A stretch of DNA of 64,000 nucleotides, from contig CM046347.1 of assembly GCA_025403435.1 (NCBI GenBank), positions 22,828,597 through 22,892,596 of the forward strand, read 5' to 3'. Positions 1-8,395 of the stretch are shown in pieces; the stretch's first letter is position 1; every line of letters begins with the position of its first letter. The notes below the pieces were generated by a model that worked only from the letters and a program-made list of their open reading frames with translations, made no database searches and was not told the origin of the DNA. A program made the position numbers and the translations under genes. Source of the stretch: Artocarpus heterophyllus (Eukaryota > Streptophyta > Magnoliopsida > Rosales > Moraceae).

Positions 1-782
1 ATAGTGGTCGAATTTGGGGTTAAACCTTATTAGATTAGGCCTCAAAATTCGAGTATGGATCAACTTCTAATGAAAAACGAGTCAAAAACATGTATAATGA
101 TTATCGCATGTTCAGCATGCCGATCTGAGAGATCAGCCTACCGAACTTACTCCATCGGCCTACCGAACTTTCCATCGGCTTGGTGACCATGCGATAATCT
201 AGAATCCTCAGAATACCTTATTTTCACCTAAGAATCTTAGATAAAGCCTCAGTTTTAATTTAAATGACCCAATATAGAAGTTATTTGATTAAAACAATCA
301 TATAAAGATAATCCCATATAAATAAAATATCATCCAAATAATTCAACATATTTATCTTGAATTTATTTATATAATTAATTCAACTAATAAACTAACATCA
401 ATTATTAAATCTAGTCTTATCAAATTTTTGCCAATCTAATAATTTAACATAAGTCATTAATATGTAAGAAAAACATGCCATATCGTTACAGGATTTATAA
501 TAAGCTAGCAAAGGGGACCCGATAGACATATGTAGATCAAGCTCCTATACTTATACAATAACATATCTCATATACATATTTTATAATTATCAACTCTAAT
601 ACCACTCCACTAAAAGCTTAGAGCTACGCTGTTGAATTATATAAAATTACAAAGCTCAAATAAGCTAACCGTCCACAAATATCATAATGTGTCACATCCT
701 CATAGGATATTCATAATCGGCTTAAGAATAAATTTTGTTTTATCTTCTTGATTATTTTTATCTTACTTTTCATTGTCACACC

Positions 783-787
783 ATTAG
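783..787. other. Target-site duplication ATTAG (left)
   Basis: ATTAG lies immediately before the LTR start TGTTGCATATG and is repeated at 5072-5076 directly after the LTR end CCCAACA. Five bases is the usual Copia duplication size. Confidence 0.95.
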
Positions 788-1578
788 TGTTGCATATGTG
801 GAGCCAAATCAAGTTGACAACCCAGCAAAAGGAAGAAAAAGGGAGAAAAACGCGTCCTCGAAGGCAGGGAGCAAGCGCCGCGGCTCTGGCAGAAGAGCGC
901 CGCGGCGCTGGGGCGAAGGCGCCAGGTGAAGTGCGCCTAGGCGCCAGGTGAAGTGCGCCTAGGCGCCAGGACAAGAGCGCCTAGGCGCTATGTGGCTTCA
1001 CGCCTAGGCGCCAAGGGCTTCACGCCTAGGCTCAAAGAGGATGGCGCCTAGGCGCCAGGTGAATTGCGCCTAGGCGCCGCAGGGGAGAGCCGCAGCGCTC
1101 GTTTCGAGCGCCGCGGCGCTGACGCGCTATGCTGCGCGATGTGTTTTGAATCAAAGTCGAATTCAAAGGTCCCAAAAACGGGAAACCACTAGGGTTTCCC
1201 ATTAGTTGTGATTTTTCTCCTCCTTTGGTTATAAATAGACACAAGGTGGCTAGGGTTGTGTGTGTGAAAAGTGTGTGAATTGTGAGAGGCATAATTCTTG
1301 AGAGCTTCATCCTTGAGAGAAAAAAATTCCCATTGGGTGTTAGATAGAAGAGAGTTTTGGTAAGCACAATTTGTGAGTGTGTGAGAAACTGCTCTTGTAA
1401 TCTGTAATCTCCTTCATCATAGTGGAATCTACAAGCGGCAGAAACAGGACGTAGTCTCAAATTTGGACGAACCTGTATAAAAATTTGGTGTCTCTTTTTC
1501 TTCTTTTCTCCTATTTATTTTCTGCAATTGTTCATTCTTGCGATCCTTGGAATTAGGAGTCGCCTAATTCCCCCAACA
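788..1578 (+). repeat. 5' LTR of the nested Copia element
   Basis: 791-bp LTR starting TGTTGCATATG and ending CCCCAACA. The first 350 bases hold an array of CpG-rich palindromes built on GCGCCTAGGCGC and AGCGCCGCGGCGCT (about 870-1130). A TATAAATA box is at 1230-1237. It has one more palindrome unit (about 22 bp) than the 3' LTR. Confidence 0.95.
1230..1237 (+). promoter_or_regulatory. TATA box of the 5' LTR
   Basis: TATAAATA, conserved at the equivalent place in the 3' LTR (4725-4732), downstream of the palindrome array. It is the likely U3 promoter, with the transcription start expected a few tens of bases downstream. The start itself is inferred. Confidence 0.7.
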
Positions 1579-1580
1579 AT

Positions 1581-1594
1581 TGGTATCAGAGAGG
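1581..1594 (+). other. Primer-binding site, initiator-Met tRNA type
   Basis: TGGTATCAGAGAGG begins two bases after the 5' LTR. It matches the plant Copia site TGGTATCAGAGC complementary to the 3' end of initiator methionine tRNA, with one change near its end. Confidence 0.85.
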
Positions 1595-1612
1595 AGGTTT
1601 TGATCAAGAACG

Positions 1613-4246
1613 ATGACTGGAGAAGAAGGTATGGCAGCCGGCATCACCAAATTTAATGGTTCAAATTTTTCCTACTGGAGGATGCAAGTTGAGGACTACC
1701 TATATAGCAGGAAACTGCACTTGCCCTTGGGTAATAAGCCCGAAGGCATGAAGGATGAGGAGTGGAGTCTCCTTGATAGACAGGTACTCGGTGTGATCCG
1801 TTTGACTTTGTCAAAGAACGTTGCCCACAACGTTGCGAAGGAGACCACTACAGCAGGGATGATGAAGGCTCTGTCAGAGATGTATGAGAAGCCCTCAGCC
1901 AATAACAAGGTACATCTCATGAAGAAGCTTTTCAATTTAAAGATGTCTGAATGTGCCTCGGTGGTAGAGCACCTGAACAGTTTCAACACCGTCCTAAACC
2001 AATTGGTCTCGGTAGAGATTAAATTCGATGATGAGATCAATGCTCTAATCCTCTTGGCCTCGTTACCGAATAGCTGGGAACCTATGAGGGTGGCCATTAC
2101 AAATTCTCTAGGGAGTGCAAAATTGAAGTTTGTCGATGTCAGAAACTCTATTCTGGCGGAAGAAGTTCGCATGAAGGACTCAGGTGAAGCCTCTTCGTCG
2201 AACTCGGCCCTTAATGTTGATAATAGGGGCAGGAAACTTGACAGGCAATCCAACAGGGATAATGGCAGGAGAGGCAAGTCGAGGAATGGGAGAAGCAAGT
2301 CAAGGAACGGTAGGACCATGGAGTGTTGGAATTGTGGGAAGACGGGCCAGTTGAAAAAGAACTGCAGGGCTCCAAGGAAGAATGAAGACAAGACTAATGA
2401 TGAAGCTAACGCCGCCACTGAAGAGCAACAGGATGCCTTAATCTTGTCTGTCGACAGTTCTTTTGATTCGTGGGTGATGGATTCAGGAGCATCATTCCAC
2501 ACCACAGCACACCGTCATGTCCTGGAGAACTACGTTGCTGGAAATCATGGTAAGGTTTATCTCGCTGATGGAGAACCTTTGGATATAGTTGGCATTGGAG
2601 ATGTCAGTTTAAAAATGCCTAATGGGTCGGTATGGAAGATTCATAAGGTGAGACATGTTCCTAAATTAATGCGCAACTTGATTTCGGTGGGGCAACTGGA
2701 TGATGATGGACATAAAGTAACCTTCAATTGTGGAGGTTGGAAAGTCACGAAAGGAGCAATGGTTATTGCTCGGGGATGCAAGGCTGGAACTCTCTACATG
2801 AACTCTAGTTGCAGAGATACCCTAGCAGTTGCTGATTCTGCTGCCAATACTGAGCTATGGCATTATAGGCTCGGTCACATGAGTGAGAAGGGTATGAAGG
2901 TGCTTCACTGCAAAGGAAAACTGCCGGGTTTGAAAACTGTTGATCACAGTTTGTGTGAAGCCTGCATCTTTGGTAAACAGAAGAGAGTGAGTTTCTCAAA
3001 GATGGGTAGAGAGCCTAAGTCCAGGAGATTGGAGCTTGTTCACACAGATGTGTGGGGGCCTGCGCCGGTGACTTCCCTTGGTGGCGCAAACTACTATGTG
3101 ACGTTCATTGATGACTCAAGCAGGAAGGTATGGGTTTACTTTCTGAAAAACAAATCTGATGTGTTCGATGCTTTCAAGAGATGGAAAGCCATGGTGGAGA
3201 ACGAGACAGATTTGAAGGTGAAGTGCTTGCAGTCTGACAATGGGGGAGAGTACCTAGGTGAAGATTTTAGGCGGTACTGTGCTGAGAATGGGATAAAGAT
3301 GAGGAAGACCATTCCAGGGAAACCACAACAGAATGGGGTAGCTGAGAGGATGAACAGGACTTTAAACGAGCGTGCCAGAAGCATGAGGTTGCATGCAGGG
3401 CTGCCAAAGATGTTTTGGGCTGAGGCGATTAACACAGCCGCTCATCTGATAAACAGAAGTCCATCCACACCGCTGAAGTTCAAGCTACCAGAAGAAGTAT
3501 GGAGCCATAGACAGGTTGATCTCTCTTACTTGAGAGTGTTTGGTTGTGTTTCCTTTGCACAAATTGATTCTGCTGCTAGAAGTAAACTGGATGCCAAGTC
3601 AAAGAAGTGTTTTCTGGTTGGCTATGGCGGACTTGAGTTTGGTTATCGTCTCTGGGATGACCAAAGCCGGAAGATTATCAGGAGCAATGATGTGATCTTC
3701 AACGAAGGTGTTCTGTACAAGGACAGAGACAACACGGACTCCAGGGGTTTAGGTTCTAAAGATAAGAAGCCTGAGGTGATTCCATTGAAGGATCTGCCTA
3801 AAGTGGAGGTGCAAAATCCAGAGGTTGAAGACCAGGAAAACATAGCTCCAGAAGGAAACCAGAGGACTCCTGCCACACCAGTCAGGAGGTCTAGCAGGAC
3901 AATCAGACCACCGCAGAGATACTCCCCAACTCTGCATTACATCTTGTTGACCGACAAAGGTAAGCCAGAGAGCTTTGATGAAGCCGTGGAGGCTGGAGAT
4001 TCGGTCCAGTGGGAGTTAGCCATGAGGGACGAGTTGGATCGGACATGGCAACTGGCAAAGTTACCACAGGGTAAAAAGTCCTTGCACAACAAAAGGGTAT
4101 ACCAGGTAAAAAATAAAAGTGCTGGCAGCAAACGGTATAAGGCAAGGTGGGTGGTAAAAGGATCCAGAGATATGCTCGCCAAGATGGATCCGATTGAGAA
4201 ACTGAAGTTGTGCGCAACTTCAGTTGGACTTCTCCAAGAGGCGTGA
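1613..4246 (+). CDS. Copia gag-protease-integrase polyprotein, RT/RNase H deleted
   Basis: One open frame of 877 residues, starting at an ATG 19 bases after the primer-binding site. Residues 10-190 are Copia gag. A zinc knuckle spans 238-251 (C238, C241, C251), but the usual histidine is Gln246. The protease motif DSGAS starts at Asp290. Integrase follows, with H417, H422, C448, C451 and the catalytic triad Asp479, Asp542, Glu578 (D35E spacing). The frame then reaches KARWVVKG, where reverse transcriptase should begin, and jumps in frame to RDMLAKMD and KLKLC, a form seen at the very C-terminus of such polyproteins. About 450-500 residues of RT and RNase H are therefore missing. Gag and integrase may be made, but the element cannot copy itself. 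The loss of the zinc-knuckle histidine also questions gag function. Confidence 0.93.
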   Translation: MTGEEGMAAGITKFNGSNFSYWRMQVEDYLYSRKLHLPLGNKPEGMKDEEWSLLDRQVLGVIRLTLSKNVAHNVAKETTTAGMMKALSEMYEKPSANNKVHLMKKLFNLKMSECASVVEHLNSFNTVLNQLVSVEIKFDDEINALILLASLPNSWEPMRVAITNSLGSAKLKFVDVRNSILAEEVRMKDSGEASSSNSALNVDNRGRKLDRQSNRDNGRRGKSRNGRSKSRNGRTMECWNCGKTGQLKKNCRAPRKNEDKTNDEANAATEEQQDALILSVDSSFDSWVMDSGASFHTTAHRHVLENYVAGNHGKVYLADGEPLDIVGIGDVSLKMPNGSVWKIHKVRHVPKLMRNLISVGQLDDDGHKVTFNCGGWKVTKGAMVIARGCKAGTLYMNSSCRDTLAVADSAANTELWHYRLGHMSEKGMKVLHCKGKLPGLKTVDHSLCEACIFGKQKRVSFSKMGREPKSRRLELVHTDVWGPAPVTSLGGANYYVTFIDDSSRKVWVYFLKNKSDVFDAFKRWKAMVENETDLKVKCLQSDNGGEYLGEDFRRYCAENGIKMRKTIPGKPQQNGVAERMNRTLNERARSMRLHAGLPKMFWAEAINTAAHLINRSPSTPLKFKLPEEVWSHRQVDLSYLRVFGCVSFAQIDSAARSKLDAKSKKCFLVGYGGLEFGYRLWDDQSRKIIRSNDVIFNEGVLYKDRDNTDSRGLGSKDKKPEVIPLKDLPKVEVQNPEVEDQENIAPEGNQRTPATPVRRSSRTIRPPQRYSPTLHYILLTDKGKPESFDEAVEAGDSVQWELAMRDELDRTWQLAKLPQGKKSLHNKRVYQVKNKSAGSKRYKARWVVKGSRDMLAKMDPIEKLKLCATSVGLLQEA

Positions 4247-4294
4247 GAAGTCGTTGCCGCTGCAGTGGGAGACATGGTGAATTGATTAGTCTCC

Positions 4295-4305
4295 AAGTGG
4301 GAGAT
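4295..4305 (+). other. Polypurine tract of the nested Copia element
   Basis: AAGTGGGAGAT directly precedes the 3' LTR start at 4306. This is the expected position and composition for the plus-strand primer. Confidence 0.8.
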
Positions 4306-5071
4306 TGTTGCATATGTGGAGCCAAATCAAGTTGACAACCCAGCAAAAGGAAGAAAAAGGGAGAAAAACGCGTCCTCGAAGGCAGGGAGCAAGCGCCGCG
4401 GCTCTGGCAGAAGAGCGTCGCGGCGCTGGGGCGAAGGCGTCAGGTGAAGAGCGCCTAGGCGCCAGGACAAGAGCGCCTAGGCGCTATGTGGCAAGCGCCT
4501 AGGCGCCAAGGGCTTCACGCCTAGGCTCAAAGAGGATGGCGCCTAGGCGCCAGGTGAATTGCGCCTAGGCGCCGCAGGGGAGCGCCGCAGCGCTCGTTTC
4601 GAGCGCCGCGGCGCTGACGCGCTGTGCTGCGCGATGTGTTTTGAATCAAAGTCGAATTCAAAGGTCCCAAAAATGGGAAACCACTAGGGTTTCCCATTAG
4701 TTGTGATTTTTCTCCTCCTTTGGTTATAAATAGACACAAGGTGGCTAGGGTTGTGTGTGTGAAAAGTGTGTGAATTGTGAGAGGCATAATTCTTGAGAGC
4801 TTCATCCTTGAGAGAAAAAAATTCACATTGGGTGTTAGATAGAAGAGAGTTTTGGTAAGCACAATTTGTGAGTGTGTGAGAAACTGCTCTTGTAATCTGT
4901 AATCTCCTTCATCATAGTGGAATCTGCAAGCGGCAAACAGGACGTAGTCTCAAATTTGGACGAACCTGTATAAAAATTTGGTGTCTCTTTTTCTTCTTTT
5001 CTCCTATTTATTTTCTGCAATTGTTCGTTCTTGCGATCCTTGGAATTAGGAGTCGCCTAATTCCCCCAACA
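4306..5071 (+). repeat. 3' LTR of the nested Copia element
   Basis: 766-bp LTR, near-identical to 788-1578. The difference is mainly one fewer palindrome unit in the CpG-rich array (about 4400-4625), a few other small indels and a handful of substitutions. TATAAATA at 4725-4732. Confidence 0.95.
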
Positions 5072-5076
5072 ATTAG
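5072..5076. other. Target-site duplication ATTAG (right)
   Basis: Right-hand copy of the 5-bp duplication flanking the nested Copia element. The host LTR sequence resumes directly after it. Confidence 0.95.
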
Positions 5077-5822
5077 AATACTTACTATTCATAAATAGTA
5101 CACCATTCGGTTACATCTATGGTTGAGAGCTCTAGTTTTTCAATTATAAGATAATGCATATAAGAGAATATCATTAACTCTACCAAAGAGCTATGGATTC
5201 TATATTTATGAATAACGAGTTTACGTGAATCAAGAGCCATGTCTCTAACGTATCTGTATGAGTACCATATTTAAATCAGGATGTTACCCTTTAGTACATT
5301 AGAAGACATAAGTCAAGAATATGAGCCCATAAGTCATTTCAGGATTAAGACACAACACATATGATTGTCTAAAGTAAATTGATTTAAACAAACAAAATTA
5401 TTTACCAAATCAATTCAACTTTTTGTCTTAATCCAACACATCGTCACCTATGACAATGCACTAATGTTTCAACTTGTAGAGTCCTATTTTGATGACTAAA
5501 ACAAGCCATCTCCTATTAGGGATGTTGACAACATAACAATATTAACATGAAGAAAGCGCCCAACTTTATTCTCTCGATTGCGGATCTTATTATTTAGACT
5601 ATCACTTTTAAGATTCATGTCTTCCACATGATATGTCCATCATATGCAAGATCTTAAAGGTTTAGACTGACAGTCTTAGACATTTGTTTGCTTATCATAC
5701 ATTCAATATAAATGAACATAAAGAGAACAACATTTGGCATATAAATAATAAATAAACTCTTTATTGATAAAATGTCTCCAAAAACATATTACATTTTACT
5801 CTTTAGGTCACTATATCTAACA

Positions 5823-6638
5823 ATCTCCCACATGCATTAAGTAAGTAAATATGATATATCTCGCATCGCCATAGCCTCTACATGCTTCTTGAAAACTCTC
5901 GTTATTAGTGTCGTCGTGAAAGGATCAACTATATTGTCCTCAGACATGATCTTGCATACTGCAATATGCCCAACCTCAACGAAATCCTTTATAACATGAT
6001 ACTTCTGATGAATATGCTTACTCTTCTTGTGAAATATTGATTCCTTAGCATTAGCTATCATTGCAATGTTATCACAATACACTAATACTGCTTTATTTAT
6101 ACCAGGAACTACCTCATGATCCCAAGGACTTGCGGAGCCATATTGCTTCTTTCGAAGCATCACTAGCTGCCACATACTGAGTCTCTATCGTTCAATCCAA
6201 AGTGCAATATTGCTTAACACTTCTCCAAACAATGGTGCCTCTACCCAGAGTAAACACAGCACCAAAAGTTGATCTTCTTAAATTTAGATAGGATTAGAAA
6301 TCCAAATAAGTGTATCTAAGAAGTGTTAGATCCTCACTCGAATACACTAGCATATAACCTCTAGTCCTTCTCAGGTACTTGAAAACATGCTTGACCGCAA
6401 CCCAATGGTTTGGTCCTAGATCCGACTGAAATCAACTTATTATCCTGACCACATAACAAATATCTAGTCATGTGTAAAGCATTAGATACGTGAGACTATC
6501 TACTACCAAAGCATAAGGCACCTTCTTCATGCATTCTCTTTCTTAATCAGCCTTTGGAAAGTCTTTCTTAGAAAGAGTAATTCCAGATCTAGATAGTTGC
6601 CCACCTTTCTTGAAATTTTACATTGCATATTTCTCAAG

Positions 6639-6674
<36 letters not shown>

Positions 6675-7545
6675 CTTGGGATAAAGCTATCATTTTGTTC
6701 TTCTTATCCGAAAAGATTTAGATACCCAAAATATAAATAGCTTCACCTAAGTCCTTCATGTCAAGCTACTTGGTCAACCATAATTCGACCGATGATAATG
6801 CCCCCAACGTTATTGCGAATTAGTAGAATATCATCTACATAAAGCAATAGAAAAACCGCATTCCTATTCTTAATGTGTTTGTAGACACATGGTTCGTCCA
6901 CATTTTGTTTAAACCCATAAGTTTTGATCACTTGATCGAATCTTATGTTCCAAGAATGAAAAGTGTGCTTAAGTCCATAAATTGACTTTAGCAGCTTATA
7001 AACCTTACTCTCTTGACCTTTAACCTTGAACCCATTTGGTTGTACCATATATATGGACTCATCAAGATAGCCATTCAAAAAAGATGTCTTGACATCTATC
7101 TGCCAAATCTTGTAGTCGAGAGTGTAAACTATGGACAAGAGAATGCGGATGGACTTAAGCATGACTACATGCAAAAAGATTTCATTGTAATCGATTCCTT
7201 CCTTTTGCATGTATCTCTTAGCTACCAATTTAGCATTATAGGTTTCAACTTTCCTATCTGCTCCTCTCTTTATCTTGTAGATCTACTTACATTCTATGAG
7301 TTTTACCTCTTTGGGAAGATCCACAAGTTCCCAGACTTGATTAGTCTCCACAAACTTTATCTCAGTGTTTATAGTTTATGTTTAAAGCTTTGAATCGACA
7401 TCCTCCATAGCCTCTATGCAAGTGTAAGGATCCCTGTCATACTCAACCGGTTCAGTCAAGTAAGCTTCTCCATTGAGCATATACATCTCAGGTTGACGCC
7501 TAATCCTCCCACTACGTTGAAACTCTTTAGGTCGTTGTTCGATAT
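5823..7545 (-). pseudogene. Truncated Copia-1 pol (RT and RNase H remnant)
   Basis: Minus-strand pol remnant reading from about 7545 down to its stop beside the LTR. Reverse transcriptase is recognisable at 7228-6761 (KEGIDY, DVKTSFLNGYLDE, LLYVDDILLI) and the RNase H end at 6175-5837 (KSKHIHQKYHVIKDF, EDNIVDPF, MRDISYLLT). Stops and frame changes separate the pieces. Homology to Copia-3 stops near 7545, so gag, protease, integrase and the 5' LTR have been lost. Unlike Copia-2 and Copia-3, this copy keeps a glutamine codon (CAA) just before KEGIDY. Confidence 0.9.
6642..6672. repeat. (TA)n microsatellite
   Basis: About 15 TA repeats inside the Copia-1 pol remnant, expanded after the element decayed. 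Confidence 0.9.
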
Positions 7546-8395
7546 GAAGCTCCTAAAGTTTAATATTATAACATCCTAAATCAAACTAAAATATTCAAAT
7601 CCCTAAGATGTCATGCTTATTTATTTATTTGTTTATTTTTATAATAACAATATTTGAATTTTGAAGTATTTTTTTTCACAAAAGTATATGATAAAATAAT
7701 TAATTATATTCTTACAAATATTTATGGTTTTTAAAATTAATATAAATATGAATTGGTTTGCTGTGGTTTGGTTTTTTTTTAAAGGTAAAACCATAAACCA
7801 AATCAATTTAATCTGTTTTTTTTCTTAATTTTAAAATTAATTGGTTTAGTTTGATTTTATTTTGATTTGTAGGGTGTTTAGTTTGATGAGAACTGTTTTT
7901 ACTGTAACATATGAGAGCTTATTTGTGGTGTAAATTATTTTTAACTAAACACTCCTTTGTTTTGTTTCGTTTGCTCGGTTTGGTCCCACCCCTAAATGAT
8001 ACGAAATAGATAACCAACCAAGAATCGCTAGGGATCGAGGGGGTCCCGTAACGTTGAGTGCATGTTGGCCAGGTGTCTTATTCTTTGTTCCCACTTTTTT
8101 TTTTTCTTTTTTTGGGTCCTTTGGGAAATGAAATTCGTGAACGGTGAAACTTCCCAATTAATGTCCTTCCAACTCTAAAACCGTTCTCTTTCCATATCTC
8201 TTTACTCACAGCCATGGCCGTTTCTCTCTCTTCTCTCTCCATCCCCCCCAAGCCCCCTTTCTCTCTCTAAAATCGGCCTTCACTTTTCATTTTGATATAT
8301 TCATATTCATATATACATATATACGTTTTGCAGAGGAAGATGCGGTTTTTCTATGTAAATTGCCCAAATTGACCTCACCAACATATCCGCCGGCG
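7546..8395 (+). promoter_or_regulatory. Upstream region and 5' leader of the LRR gene
   Basis: AT-rich sequence between the truncated Copia-1 and the gene start. The last 200 bases contain a CT-rich stretch (about 8219-8270, TCTCTC runs), then an AT-rich ATATA stretch (about 8295-8325), then the start codon. Pyrimidine-rich leaders near plant transcription starts are common. No TATA box or start site can be fixed by eye. No gene is seen in 7546-8200. Confidence 0.45.

Larger units (their letters stand above)
788..5071 (+). mobile_element. Copia-type LTR retrotransposon lacking reverse transcriptase
   Basis: Complete 4284-bp element with two LTRs (788-1578 and 4306-5071), a primer-binding site, a polypurine tract and perfect 5-bp target duplications ATTAG (783-787 and 5072-5076). 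It sits inside the LTR of Copia-1. The two LTRs differ by only about ten substitutions plus repeat-unit indels, so the insertion is fairly recent. The internal region codes gag, protease and integrase, but reverse transcriptase and RNase H are missing, so the copy is non-autonomous and would need enzymes in trans. The gag and integrase sequences look like the Tnt1/Tork group of Copia. That lineage call is tentative. Confidence 0.95.
1..5822 (-). repeat. 3' LTR of Copia-1, cut in two by a nested element
   Basis: Minus-strand LTR in two pieces, 1-787 and 5077-5822, interrupted by the nested element at 788-5071. Its inner (right) edge at 5822 reads TGTTAGA on the minus strand and abuts a purine tract and the end of pol. 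It aligns along its length with the complete LTR at 47183-49195. By that comparison roughly 400-500 bases of its outer end lie beyond the left window edge. It carries the family's TCGGC/GCCGA palindrome cluster at about 118-190. Basis: internal comparison within this window. Confidence 0.85.

Noticed and set aside
870..1130. Short regularly spaced palindromes that look a little like a CRISPR array
   Set aside because: The repeats are self-palindromic, unevenly spaced, lie inside an LTR and recur in its partner LTR. The DNA is from a plant nucleus.
1696..2505. 269-codon minus-strand frame inside the RT-less Copia
   Set aside because: It is antisense to gag and protease, with Leu/Ser/Phe-rich composition typical of a shadow frame.
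8360..8395. Possible upstream extension of the LRR protein start
   Set aside because: The extension begins at TTG, not ATG. The ATG at 8396 has a better context and matches the conserved N-terminus.
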